The position numbers and the translations under genes are program-made. DNA of 64,000 nucleotides from Pseudonocardia sp. ICBG1293 (GTDB lineage Bacteria > Actinomycetota > Actinomycetes > Mycobacteriales > Pseudonocardiaceae): positions 248,001-312,000 of the forward strand of contig NZ_JAHLEL010000051.1 in NCBI RefSeq assembly GCF_020131355.1, written 5' to 3'. Under the pieces are notes generated by a model. That model saw only the letters and a list, made by a program, of their open reading frames with translations. It had not been told where the DNA came from and ran no database searches. Shown piece after piece: positions 45,811-55,130 of this stretch. Numbering within the stretch: position 1 is the first letter of the stretch; every line of letters starts with the position of its first letter.

Positions 45811-47481
45811 TGGCCGGGCTCGCGCAGGCGGCGGCGCTGGTGGCGCTGCTCGCCGTGACCTGGAAACCGCTGGGCGACTGGATGGCGCGGGTCTACACCG
45901 ACACCCGGCACTGGCGGATCGAGCGGCTCGTCCACCGGATCTGCCGGATCGACGCCACGTCCACGCAGCGCTGGACGACCTACGCCGCGGGCGTGCTGGG
46001 CTTCTCGTTCGTCTCGATCGTGCTGCTCTACCTGATGCAGCGCCTGCAGTGGCTGCTGCCGCTGGGGTTCGGCCGCGGCACCGACGGCGCCGACAGCGTC
46101 TCGCCCGCGATGGCGTTCAACACCGCGGTCTCGTTCGTGACCAACACCAACTGGCAGTCCTACGTGCCGGAGAAGGTGCTCGGCCACACCGTGCAGATGG
46201 TCGGGCTGACCGTGCAGAACGTCGTGTCCGCCGCGGTCGGCATGGCCGTCGCGGTCGCCCTGGTCCGTGGCCCACGGGCAGGGGGCGCAGGAGGACGGCC
46301 GGATCGGCAACTTCTGGGTCGACCTCGTCCGCGGTGTCACCCGCATCCTGCTGCCGATGGCCGCGGTCGCCGCGGTGGTGCTCGTCGCGACCGGCGTCGT
46401 CCAGTCGCTGCGCGCGGGCGTCGACGTCACCACCGTCGACGGCAGCAGCCACACCCTGGCCCTCGCCCCGGCCGCGTCGCAGGAGGCGGTCAAGGAGCTC
46501 GGCACCAACGGCGGCGGCATCCTCAACGCGAACTCCGCGCACCCGTTCGAGAACCCGAGCCCGCTGTCGAACCTGCTCGAGATCTTCCTGTTGCTGGTCG
46601 TCCCGGTGGCGCTGACCCGCACCTTCGGCGTACTGACCGGCCGGGTGCGCCAGGGCGCGGTGCTGCTGTCGGTGATGGCCGGACTGTGGGCGCTGTTCCT
46701 CGCCGCGACCTGGCTCGCCGAGCTGCACCCCAACGGGCCCGCCGCGCTCGCCGCGGGCGGTGCGACGGAGGGCAAGGAGGTGCGCTTCGGCATCCCCGGC
46801 TCCGCGCTGTTCGTGGTGTCGACGACCGGCACGTCGACCGGCGCGGTCAACGCCGCCCACGACAGCCTCACCGGCGCGGGCGGCGGCGTCGCGCTGCTGA
46901 ACATGCTGCTCGGCGAGGTCGCACCCGGCGGCGTCGGCTCCGGGCTCTACGGCCTGCTCGTGCTCGCGGTCATCGCGGTGTTCCTGGCCGGGCTGATGGT
47001 CGGGCGCACGCCGGAGTACCTGGGCAAGAAGCTCGGCCGGCGCGAGATCACCTACGCCGCGGTGTCGATCCTGGTGATGCCGGCGTTCGTGCTGATCGGG
47101 GCGGGCCTGGCGATCGCCCTGCCGGGCACCGCGGACGCGCTCGGCAACAGCGGGGCGCACGGCTTCTCCGAGGTCCTCTACGCCTGGGCGTCCGCCGCCA
47201 ACAACAACGGCTCCGCCTTCGGCGGGCTCACCGCCACCGGCGACCTCTTCCAGATCGGGCTGGCACTGGCGATGCTTTTCGGGCGCTTCGTCCCGATGCT
47301 GGCCGTGCTCGCGCTGGCCGGCTCGCTGGCCCGTCAGCGCCGGGTCCCGGCGGGTGCCGGGACCCTGCCCACCGACGGGCCGCTGTTCGCCGGCCTGGTC
47401 GGCGGCACCGTGCTGCTGGTCTCCGCGCTGACCTTCTTCCCGGCGCTCGCGCTCGGCCCGATCGCCGAGGCCCTGTCGTGA
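45810..47481 (+). CDS. kdpA: Potassium-transporting ATPase subunit KdpA, apparent 1-bp frameshift
   Basis: K+-selective channel-like subunit. The first part has MAFNTAVSFVTNTNWQSY (first selectivity loop); the second has ELGTNGGGILNANSAHPFEN, FVVSTTGTSTGAVNAAHDSL and WASAANNNGSAFGGL. The frame changes near 46270: ALVRG should continue into HGQGAQEDGRIGNFWVDLVRG. Removing one C from the CCC at 46270-46272 repairs it and gives 556 residues, the E. coli length. An indel error is the simplest explanation; taken literally the gene is broken and Kdp inactive. Confidence 0.9.
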
Positions 47482-47516
47482 CCGCCACCCACCACCGTGC
47501 CGAGCCGGAGGAACCC

Positions 47517-49607
47517 GTGTCCGTGACGACCGAGCCGCAGGCGGCGCCGCCGACCGCGGCGCCCGTCGCCGCCGGGGCGTTCGCGCCCGGCCGGCTGCTG
47601 GCCGCCCTGCCCGAGGCGCTGCGCAAGCTCGACCCGCGCGTGCAGGCCCGCAACCCGGTCATGTTCGTCGTCTGGGTCGGGTCGGTGCTGGTCACCGTCC
47701 TCGCCGTCGCCGACCCGAGCGTGTTCGCGCTCCTCGTCGCGGTGTGGCTGTGGTTCACCGTGCTGTTCGCCAACCTCGCCGAGGCCGTCGCCGAGGGCCG
47801 GGGCAAGGCCCAGGCCGCATCGTTGCGCGCCACCCAGCGCGACACCGTCGCCCGCCGCCTGCGGGGCACCGACCCGGCCGACCCGTCCGCGGCCGAGGAG
47901 CAGGTCCCCGGCGCCACGCTGACGCTCGGCGACCTGGTCGTCGTCGAGGCGGGGGAGACGATCCCCGGCGACGGCGACGTCGTCCACGGCATCGCCTCGG
48001 TCGACGAGTCCGCCATCACCGGCGAGTCCGCACCGGTCATCCGGGAGGCGGGCGGTGACCGCTGCGCCGTCACCGGCGGCACCACCGTGCTGTCGGACCG
48101 GATCGTCGTGCGGATCACGACGAGGCCGGGGGAGTCCTTCGTCGACCGGATGATCGCCCTGGTCGAGGGCGCCGCCCGGCAGAAGACCCCGAACGAGATC
48201 GCGCTGACCATCCTGCTCTCGGCGCTGACGATCATCTTCCTGCTCGCCGTCGTCGCGATCGCGCCGATGAGCGCCTACGCCGGCACCCAGGTGCCGCTGC
48301 TGGTGCTCACCGCGCTGCTGGTCTGCCTCATCCCGACCACCATCGGCGCGCTGCTGTCCGCGATCGGCATCGCCGGGATGGACCGGCTGGTGCTGCGCAA
48401 CGTGCTGGCCACCTCCGGGCGCGCCGTCGAGGCCGCGGGCGACGTCGACACCCTGCTGCTGGACAAGACCGGCACCATCACCTTCGGCAACCGGCGCGCC
48501 ACCGCGCTGCACCCGGTCGGGGGCACCGACCTCGACGAGCTGGCGCGGTCGGCGCGGCTGTCCAGCCTCGCCGACCAGACCCCCGAGGGACGCAGCATCG
48601 TCGAGCTCTGCGCCGCCGAGCACGGCCTGCCCCCCGAGGCCGACGCGACCGAGGCCGTCGCCGAGTTCGTCCCCTTCACCGCCCAGACCCGGATGTCCGG
48701 TATCGACCTCCCCGGTGGCGTCGTCCGCAAGGGCGCCGCGGCCGCGGTCCTCGACTGGGCCCACGCGGGCGACCGCGCCGAGGTGGACCGGCTGGTGGAG
48801 ACCGTCTCCGACGCCGGCGGCACCCCGCTGGTCGTCGCCAGGGCCTCCGGGCCGACCGGCACCGACGGGCGGGTGCTCGGCGTCATCGAGCTGTCCGACG
48901 TCGTCAAGCCCGGCATGGCCGAGCGGTTCGCCGAGCTGCGCGCGATGGGCATCCGCACCGTCATGGTCACCGGCGACAACCCGCGCACTGCCGCCGCGAT
49001 CGCCGCGCAGGCCGGTGTGGACGACCACCTCGCCGAGGCCACCCCCGAGGACAAGCTCGCCTACATCCGCCGCGAGCAGGAGGGGGGCCGGCTGGTCGCG
49101 ATGACCGGTGACGGCACCAACGACGCGCCCGCGCTGGCCCAGGCCGACGTCGGCGTCGCCATGAACACCGGCACCTCCGCCGCGAAGGAGGCCGGGAACA
49201 TGGTCGACCTGGACTCCGACCCGACCAAGCTCATCGAGATCGTCGAGATCGGCAAGCAACTGCTCATCACCCGCGGCGCGCTGACGACGTTCTCCGTCGC
49301 CAACGACCTCGCGAAGTACTTCGCGATCCTGCCGGCGATGTTCGTCGCGCTGTACCCGTCGCTCGGACTGCTCAACGTGACGGGCCTGGCGACGCCGGAG
49401 TCGGCGATCCTGTCCGCGGTGATCTTCAACGCGCTGGTCATCGTCGCGCTGATCCCGCTGGCGCTGCGCGGGGTGCGGTACCGGCCGTCGTCGGCGGCCT
49501 CGTTGCTGCGGCGCAACCTGCTGATCTACGGCCTCGGCGGGGTCGTCACCCCGTTCGTCGGGATCTTCCTGATCGACCTGCTCGTCCGCTTCGTCCCGGG
49601 GATCTGA
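47517..49607 (+). CDS. kdpB: Potassium-transporting ATPase ATP-binding subunit KdpB
   Basis: P-type ATPase of about 696 residues that powers Kdp. Phosphorylation site LLLDKTGTITFGN, actuator loop SAITGESAPV, hinge VTGDGTNDAPALAQADVGVAM near residue 515. GTG 47517 has GGAGGA 4 nt upstream; the GTG at 47478 that overlaps the kdpA stop would add 13 residues. The frame is open far upstream through kdpA, but that is a shadow. Confidence 0.95.
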   Translation: MSVTTEPQAAPPTAAPVAAGAFAPGRLLAALPEALRKLDPRVQARNPVMFVVWVGSVLVTVLAVADPSVFALLVAVWLWFTVLFANLAEAVAEGRGKAQAASLRATQRDTVARRLRGTDPADPSAAEEQVPGATLTLGDLVVVEAGETIPGDGDVVHGIASVDESAITGESAPVIREAGGDRCAVTGGTTVLSDRIVVRITTRPGESFVDRMIALVEGAARQKTPNEIALTILLSALTIIFLLAVVAIAPMSAYAGTQVPLLVLTALLVCLIPTTIGALLSAIGIAGMDRLVLRNVLATSGRAVEAAGDVDTLLLDKTGTITFGNRRATALHPVGGTDLDELARSARLSSLADQTPEGRSIVELCAAEHGLPPEADATEAVAEFVPFTAQTRMSGIDLPGGVVRKGAAAAVLDWAHAGDRAEVDRLVETVSDAGGTPLVVARASGPTGTDGRVLGVIELSDVVKPGMAERFAELRAMGIRTVMVTGDNPRTAAAIAAQAGVDDHLAEATPEDKLAYIRREQEGGRLVAMTGDGTNDAPALAQADVGVAMNTGTSAAKEAGNMVDLDSDPTKLIEIVEIGKQLLITRGALTTFSVANDLAKYFAILPAMFVALYPSLGLLNVTGLATPESAILSAVIFNALVIVALIPLALRGVRYRPSSAASLLRRNLLIYGLGGVVTPFVGIFLIDLLVRFVPGI

Positions 49608-50215
49608 TGCTCACCACCCTGCGCCGCCAGACCGCGACCGGTCTGCGCGTGCTCCTCGTCCTGACGGTGCTCTGCGGCATCGTGTACCCGCTCGCGATCT
49701 GGGGGGTGGCCCGGATCCCCGGGCTGTCCACCGCCGCGGAGGGCTCGGTGCTGCCGGGCGGGACCGGCTCGTCGCTCATCGGGATCGACCCGGTCGCGGC
49801 CGACCCGGCGGCCGACCCGTACTTCCACACCCGCCCCTCGGCGACCGCGGAGGCCGACCTGGGTCTCGGCCCGGCCGACACCACGACGTCCGGCGCCTCG
49901 AACAAGGGCGGCTTCGACTCCGGGCTGGCGGAGACGGTGCAGCAGCGCCGCGCCGCGATCGCCGCCCGCGAGTCCGTCGCACCCGCCGCCGTCCCGCCGG
50001 ACGCGGTGACCGCGTCCGCGTCCGGGCTCGACCCCGACATCAGTCCGGCCTACGCCGCACTGCAGGCACCCCGGGTCGCCCGGGTCACCGGGCTGCCGCT
50101 CGACCGGGTGGAGCAGCTCGTCGCCGGGGCGACCAGCGGCCGCACCCTGGGCTTCCTGGGCGAGCCACGGGTGAACGTCACCGAACTCAACCTGTCCGTG
50201 CGGGACGCGCGGTAG
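49607..50215 (+). CDS. kdpC: Potassium-transporting ATPase subunit KdpC
   Basis: 202 residues, one N-terminal membrane helix (LRVLLVLTVLCGIVYPLAIW), then an outside domain with IGIDPVAADPAADPYFHTRP, DAVTASASGLDPDISPAYA and LGEPRVNVTELN. Overlaps kdpB by one base (TGATG). Confidence 0.95.
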   Translation: MLTTLRRQTATGLRVLLVLTVLCGIVYPLAIWGVARIPGLSTAAEGSVLPGGTGSSLIGIDPVAADPAADPYFHTRPSATAEADLGLGPADTTTSGASNKGGFDSGLAETVQQRRAAIAARESVAPAAVPPDAVTASASGLDPDISPAYAALQAPRVARVTGLPLDRVEQLVAGATSGRTLGFLGEPRVNVTELNLSVRDAR

Positions 50216-52752
50216 TGGGGCGGGACCACAATGGCCGGGTGAGGGGAGAACTGCGCATCCACCTCGGCGCCGCACCGGGGGTCGGGAAGACCTTCGCCAT
50301 GCTCGGCGAGGCCCACCGGCGGGTCGGGCGCGGCGCGGACGTGGTCGTCGGGGTGGTCGAGACCCACGGGCGCGAGCGCACCGCGGGCCTGCTGGAGGGC
50401 CTGGAGGTGGTGCCGCGGCGCACCGTCCGGCACGGCGGCACCGAGCTGCACGAGATGGACCTCGCCGCGGTGCTGGCCCGGCGTCCCCAGGTCGTGCTGG
50501 TCGACGAGCTGGCCCACACCAACGCCCCGGGCTCGCGCCACGCCCGGCGCTGGCAGGACGTCGAGGAGCTGCTCGACGCCGGCATCGACGTCATCTCCAC
50601 CGTGAACGTGCAGCACCTGGAGTCCCTCGGCGACGTCGTCGAGACGATCACCGGCGCCCGCCAGCACGAGACCGTCCCCGACGAGGTGGTGCGCCGCGCC
50701 GAGCAGATCGAGATCGTCGACATCACCCCCGAGGCCCTGCGCCGGCGCCTCGCGCACGGCAACGTCTACCCGCCCGAACGCGTCGACGCGGCGCTCGCGC
50801 ACTACTTCCGGGTGCCGAACCTGGTCGCGCTGCGGGAGCTCGCACTGCTGTGGATCGCCGACGAGGTCGACGTCGCGCTGCGCCGCTACCGCACCGAGCA
50901 GCAGGTCTCCGACGTGTGGGAGACCCGCGAGCGGGTCGTCGTCGCCCTCACCGGCGGCCGGGAGTCCGAGACGGTGCTGCGGCGGGCGGCACGGATCGCC
51001 AAGCGCTCCGGCGGCGCGGACCTGATGGCCGTGCACGTGCTGCGCGGCGACGGCCTGGCCCCCGGCCGCGCCGGGGCACCGGTCGTCGCCGCGGACCGGG
51101 TGCGGCGGATGGCCGAGGGCGTCGGTGCGAGCGTCCACACCGTCGTCGGGGAGTCGGTCGACGACGCGCTGCTCGACTTCGCCCGCGGCGTCAACGCCAC
51201 CCAGCTGGTGCTGGGCACGTCCCGACGCTCCCGGCTGGCCCGGGTGTTCGACCCCGGGATCGGCGCGCGGGTGGTGCAGGAGTCCGGACCGATCGACGTG
51301 CACATGGTCACCCACTCCGCCGCCGGGCGGGCCCTGCGGCTGCCACGGCTGCGCAGCGGGCTCACCCCGGGGCGGCAGGCCCTCGGCTGGACGGCCGCGG
51401 TGCTCGGCCCGGCCGCGGCGACCGTGCTCGGGATCGCGCTGACCGACTGGGTGGACCTGTCCACCGACGTCGTCCTCTACTTCCTCGCGACCGTGCTCGC
51501 CGCCCTGGCCGGCGGGCTCGGCCCCGCGTTGCTCGCGGCGCTGCTCGGCGGGCTGCTGCTGAACTTCTTCCTGTCCCCGCCGCTGTACTCCCTCGCGATC
51601 GCCACTCCCGGCAACGTGATCACCGTCGCCGCGATGCTGCTGGTCGGGGTGCTGGTGGCGCTGGTCGTCGACCGGGCCGCGCGGCGCGCGGAGCAGGCGG
51701 CGCGGGCCCGGGCGGAGGCGGCGCTGCTGGCGTCGTTCGCGCGGACCGTGCTGACCCGGTCCGACCCGCTGCCGCGGCTGCTGGACCGGGTCCGCGAGAC
51801 CTGGGCGCTGCGCTCGGTGGCGCTGCTCGAACAGGGCGAGGACCGGGTGTGGCGACGGGTGGCGTGCACCGGCGCCGCCGGGGCCTGCGACCGGCCGGAG
51901 CGGGCCGACGTGGACGTCGTGGTCGCACCCGGACTGCACCTGGTCGGCACCGGCCGCGCGCTGCCCGCGGCCGACCGCAGGCTGCTGGAGGTCGTCGGCG
52001 GACAGGCGCTGCTCGCGCTGCGCGGGCAGCGCGCGGAGGCCGGTGCGGCCGACGCCGAGCGCCGCGCGGCCGCCAACGAGACCCGCGGCGCGCTGCTCTC
52101 GGCGGTCGGGCACGACCTGCGCAGCCCGCTCACCTCGATCAAGGCCGCCGCGGGCAGCCTGCGCGACGAGCACCTCCCGCTCGGCCCGGACGACCGGGCC
52201 GAGCTGCTGGCCACCGTGGAGGAGTCGGCGGACCGGCTCACCGGTCTGGTGGACAACCTGCTCGACTCCTCGCGGCTCGCCGCGGGCGCGGTGACCCCGC
52301 TGCTCGCCCCGGTCGGCTACGACGAGGTCGCCGCCACCGCGCTGCTCGGGCTGGAGGGCGCCGACCGGGTCCGCGTGGAGATCGGCGAGGACCTGCCCGA
52401 CGTGCTCGCCGACGCCGGCCTGCTCGACCGGGTGCTCGCCAACGTCGTGGACAACGCGCTGCGGCACGGCGGTACCGAGGTGGTCCTGCGCGCCAGCGCC
52501 TACTCCGACCGGGTCGAGCTGCGTGTCGTCGACCGGGGGCGCGGTGTCGCCCCGCGCGAGCGCGATGCGCTGTTCGCCGCGTTCCAGCGCCTCGGCGACC
52601 GCGACGCGACGTCCGGCCTGGGGCTGGGGCTGTCGGTGGCGCAGGGGCTGACCGTGGTGATGGGCGGGGAGCTGACCGCGGAGGACACCCCGGGCGGTGG
52701 GCTCACCGTCGTCGTGTCGCTGCCCGCCGCGCCGGTGGGGGTGACCCGGTGA
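50215..52752 (+). CDS. kdpD: Sensor histidine kinase KdpD
   Basis: 845 residues. N-terminal KdpD domain with Walker A GAAPGVGKTFAML and DELAHTNAPGSRH; a Usp-like domain (about 235-360); four membrane helices (about 385-480); a GAF-like part; HisKA with the phospho-acceptor His in VGHDLRSPLTSIKAAAG; and a HATPase domain (LANVVDNALRHGG; GLGLGLSVAQGL). GTG 50215 overlaps the kdpC stop; GTG 50239 is an alternative. Senses K+ limitation and phosphorylates KdpE. Confidence 0.93.
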   Translation: MGRDHNGRVRGELRIHLGAAPGVGKTFAMLGEAHRRVGRGADVVVGVVETHGRERTAGLLEGLEVVPRRTVRHGGTELHEMDLAAVLARRPQVVLVDELAHTNAPGSRHARRWQDVEELLDAGIDVISTVNVQHLESLGDVVETITGARQHETVPDEVVRRAEQIEIVDITPEALRRRLAHGNVYPPERVDAALAHYFRVPNLVALRELALLWIADEVDVALRRYRTEQQVSDVWETRERVVVALTGGRESETVLRRAARIAKRSGGADLMAVHVLRGDGLAPGRAGAPVVAADRVRRMAEGVGASVHTVVGESVDDALLDFARGVNATQLVLGTSRRSRLARVFDPGIGARVVQESGPIDVHMVTHSAAGRALRLPRLRSGLTPGRQALGWTAAVLGPAAATVLGIALTDWVDLSTDVVLYFLATVLAALAGGLGPALLAALLGGLLLNFFLSPPLYSLAIATPGNVITVAAMLLVGVLVALVVDRAARRAEQAARARAEAALLASFARTVLTRSDPLPRLLDRVRETWALRSVALLEQGEDRVWRRVACTGAAGACDRPERADVDVVVAPGLHLVGTGRALPAADRRLLEVVGGQALLALRGQRAEAGAADAERRAAANETRGALLSAVGHDLRSPLTSIKAAAGSLRDEHLPLGPDDRAELLATVEESADRLTGLVDNLLDSSRLAAGAVTPLLAPVGYDEVAATALLGLEGADRVRVEIGEDLPDVLADAGLLDRVLANVVDNALRHGGTEVVLRASAYSDRVELRVVDRGRGVAPRERDALFAAFQRLGDRDATSGLGLGLSVAQGLTVVMGGELTAEDTPGGGLTVVVSLPAAPVGVTR

Positions 52753-53450
52753 ACGGGGGTGGGAACGGCGTACGGGTGCTCGTCGTCGACGACGACCCGC
52801 AGATCCTGCGCGCGCTGCGGATCAACCTCACCGCGCACGGCTACACGGTGCTGGTCGCCGCCGACGGTGCGGCCGCACTGCGGGCGGCCGCGGACGGGCA
52901 CCCCGACGTCGTCGTGCTCGACCTGGGGCTGTCCGACCTGGACGGCACCGAGGTCGTCGAGGGGCTGCGCGGCTGGAGCCCGGTACCGGTGATCGTGCTG
53001 TCGGCGCGCACCGACTCCGGCGACAAGGTCCGGGCGCTGGACGCCGGCGCCGACGACTACGTCACGAAGCCGTTCGGGATGGCCGAGCTGCTGGCCCGGC
53101 TGCGGGCCGCGGTGCGCCGCGCCGCGGTGTCGTCCGTCGACGGCGAGGCCGTGGTGAGCACCGCGGACTTCACCGTCGACCTCGCGGCGAAGACGGTCGT
53201 GCGCGCCGACGGCGCCGAGGTGCACCTGACCCCGACCGAGTGGGGGATCCTGGAGCTGCTGGTGCGCCACCGCGGCAAGCTGGTGGAGCAGCGGCGGCTG
53301 CTGCGGGAGGTGTGGGGCCCGCAGTACGGCACCGAGACCCACTACCTGCGGGTCTACCTCGCCCAGCTGCGCCGCAAGCTGGAGCCGGTGCCGTCGCGGC
53401 CGAAGTACTTGATCACCGAGGCGGGGATGGGGTACCGGTTCGACGGCTGA
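52749..53450 (+). CDS. kdpE: Response regulator KdpE
   Basis: OmpR-family regulator of 233 residues. Receiver with VLVVDDDPQILRAL, phospho-Asp in VVVLDLGLSDLDG, and DDYVTKPFGMAEL with the conserved Lys. A winged-helix domain follows (LTPTEWGILELLVRH; THYLRVYLAQLRRKLE). GTG 52749 overlaps the kdpD stop. Presumably acts at the phased repeats before the operon. Confidence 0.94.
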   Translation: MNGGGNGVRVLVVDDDPQILRALRINLTAHGYTVLVAADGAAALRAAADGHPDVVVLDLGLSDLDGTEVVEGLRGWSPVPVIVLSARTDSGDKVRALDAGADDYVTKPFGMAELLARLRAAVRRAAVSSVDGEAVVSTADFTVDLAAKTVVRADGAEVHLTPTEWGILELLVRHRGKLVEQRRLLREVWGPQYGTETHYLRVYLAQLRRKLEPVPSRPKYLITEAGMGYRFDG

Positions 53451-53463
53451 GGCGGCGCGCCCC

Positions 53464-54261
53464 TCAGCGGCCGAAGTCCTGGGTCCAGTACCCGTCGGCG
53501 AGACCGACGCCGATCGTCGTCAGCGAGCAGTTCAGGATGTTCCTGCGGTGTCCGGGGGAGTCCATCCAGTCCGCCACCACGGTGGCGGCGTCCGGCTGGC
53601 CCATCGCGATGTTCTCCGCGCCGGGGGACCCGTAGCCGGCGGCGGTGATCCGGTCGGCGAAGTCGCGCCCGTCGCGGCTGTCGTGGGCGAAGTAGCCCTG
53701 GGCGGCCATGTCCTCGCTGTGTCCCTGGGCGGCGGCGCTGATCCGCGGGTCGGCCCGCAGCGCACCGCAGCCGGCGGCGGCCCGCTCGGCGTTGGTCAGC
53801 TCCACGACGCGGGCGAGCTCGCCGGACAGCCCGGCCACGACACCCCTCGCCGACGGGACCGTGGGGCGGGCCGCGGGGGCCTGCCCGGCGGTGCGGCCGG
53901 TGGCGGGCTCGGCGGTGGCGGCCGCAGCGGTGGCCGCCTGGTGCGCGGAGAGCGCGTCGAGCGCGGTCCGGGCGGAGGAGCCCGGGTCGGCCGGGGCCGC
54001 GGCGAGCGCACCGCGGACGAGCGCGGCGCCGTCGACCGGGGCGCCGTCACCGCCCGGGGCCGGGGCCGTCGTCGCGTGGGCGGCGCCGACCGCCCGGAGC
54101 GGCCGGGTGTCCGAGACCGGCCCGCCGGGGCGTTCGGCGTCGGGCGAGCCCGCTGCGGTGAGCGCCGGTGCGGCGAGCGGGGCGGTCATGGCCAGCACGG
54201 CGCCGGCCCCCACCCCGCCGAGCACGGCGCTCGCGGCGCGCGGTGTGCGTCGTCGGGTCAC
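53464..54261 (-). CDS. Secreted CAP-domain protein
   Basis: 265 residues. An N-terminal signal (RRRTPRAASAVLGGVGAGAVLAM then an Ala-rich stretch) is followed by a long Ala/Pro low-complexity linker and a C-terminal CAP/SCP domain: VVELTNAERAAAGCGALRAD, HSEDMAAQGYFAHDSRDG, AGAENIAMG-like SPGAENIAMG, WMDSPGHRRNILNCSLTTIG. Two cysteines in the domain may form a disulfide. Role unknown. GTG 54261 lies only 22 bp from the divergent acyP start; the gene is convergent with kdpE (13 bp). Confidence 0.85.
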   Translation of the reverse strand: MTRRRTPRAASAVLGGVGAGAVLAMTAPLAAPALTAAGSPDAERPGGPVSDTRPLRAVGAAHATTAPAPGGDGAPVDGAALVRGALAAAPADPGSSARTALDALSAHQAATAAAATAEPATGRTAGQAPAARPTVPSARGVVAGLSGELARVVELTNAERAAAGCGALRADPRISAAAQGHSEDMAAQGYFAHDSRDGRDFADRITAAGYGSPGAENIAMGQPDAATVVADWMDSPGHRRNILNCSLTTIGVGLADGYWTQDFGR

Positions 54262-54283
54262 GGTCGGGTAACGTACCAGTACT

Positions 54284-54574
54284 GTGAGTGGCAACACAGA
54301 TTCGACCGTTCGGCTGATCGCATGGGTCCAGGGGGAGGTGCAGGGGGTCGGTTTCCGCTGGTGGACCCGGTCACGGGGCCTCGAGCTCGGCCTCGTCGGA
54401 CAGGCCCGCAACCTCTCCGACGGTCGGGTGGCGGTGACCGCGGAGGGTGACCGCGGGGCCTGCGAGCGGTTGCTCGAGCTGCTCCGCGGTGACGGGACGC
54501 CGGGCCGGGTCACCGCGGTGTCGGAGCAGTGGGCTGAGCCGTCCGGCGCATTCGCGGGATTCGTCGAGGCCTGA
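54284..54574 (+). CDS. acyP: Acylphosphatase
   Basis: 96 residues, hydrolyses acyl phosphates. Signature LIAWVQGEVQGVGFRWWTRS with the phosphate-binding loop and catalytic Arg, then LVGQARNLSDGRVAVTAEG with the catalytic Asn. GTG 54284; TAACGT (54269-54274) could be the -10 of a leaderless message. Precedes smc as in mycobacteria. Confidence 0.93.
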   Translation: MSGNTDSTVRLIAWVQGEVQGVGFRWWTRSRGLELGLVGQARNLSDGRVAVTAEGDRGACERLLELLRGDGTPGRVTAVSEQWAEPSGAFAGFVEA

Positions 54575-54635
54575 ACGCTCAGTTCAGCCGCTCCCGGGGG
54601 TCCACCCCTCGACCCACACCACCCGGGAGGCCGCG

Positions 54636-55052
54636 ATGCCCGTCCAGATGAACCCGTACCTGCACTTCGACTCCCGCGCCCGCGAGGCGATGGAGTTCTA
54701 CCGCTCCGTGCTCGGCGGCGAGCTGCAGGTCATGACCTTCGGCGACATGGGGGCCGAGGGCCCCGTCCCGCCGCCGGACGGCGTGATGCACGCCTACCTC
54801 GGCACCCCCGACGGCTTCGCCCTGATGGCGTCCGACGGGGACCCGCAGCGGCCGACCGGCGCCCCGTCGGGCATCTCGGTCAGCCTGTCCGGGGACGACC
54901 CGGAGAAGCTGCGCGGCTTCTTCGCCGGGCTCGCCGATGGCGGCGTGGTCGACGTCCCGATGGAGAAGCAGGCGTGGGGCGACGAGTTCGGTCAGCTCAC
55001 CGACCGCTTCGGCGTCCGCTGGCTGGTCAACGCCTCGGCGCCCACCCCCTGA
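54636..55052 (+). CDS. VOC family protein (PhnB/3-demethylubiquinone-type)
   Basis: 138 residues: MNPYLHFDSRAREAMEFYRSVLGGELQVMTFGDM, PDGVMHAYLGTPDGFALMASD, and WGDEFGQLTDRFGVRWLVN. ATG 54636 with GGGAGG upstream. Substrate unknown. Its transcript ends at the hairpin 55060-55089. Confidence 0.87.
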   Translation: MPVQMNPYLHFDSRAREAMEFYRSVLGGELQVMTFGDMGAEGPVPPPDGVMHAYLGTPDGFALMASDGDPQRPTGAPSGISVSLSGDDPEKLRGFFAGLADGGVVDVPMEKQAWGDEFGQLTDRFGVRWLVNASAPTP

Positions 55053-55059
55053 GGTGTCC

Positions 55060-55089
55060 GGGCGGGCCGCCGGGCGCGGCGGCCCGCCC
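55060..55089 (+). terminator. Hairpin terminator between the VOC gene and smc
   Basis: Perfect 12-bp stem GGGCGGGCCGCC (55060-55071) with GGCGGCCCGCCC (55078-55089), 6-nt loop. It starts 8 bp after the VOC stop. TACCCT just after it (55093-55098) could be the smc -10. Confidence 0.7.
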
Positions 55090-55130
55090 CGCTACCCTGT
55101 GGACCCCCGCGCCCCTGGAGAGCCCCGCCC

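Noticed and set aside
45810..49607. Apparent 1265-residue KdpA-KdpB fusion
   Set aside because: The middle of this frame is nonsense Arg-rich sequence; kdpA continues in another frame and kdpB has its own SD and start.
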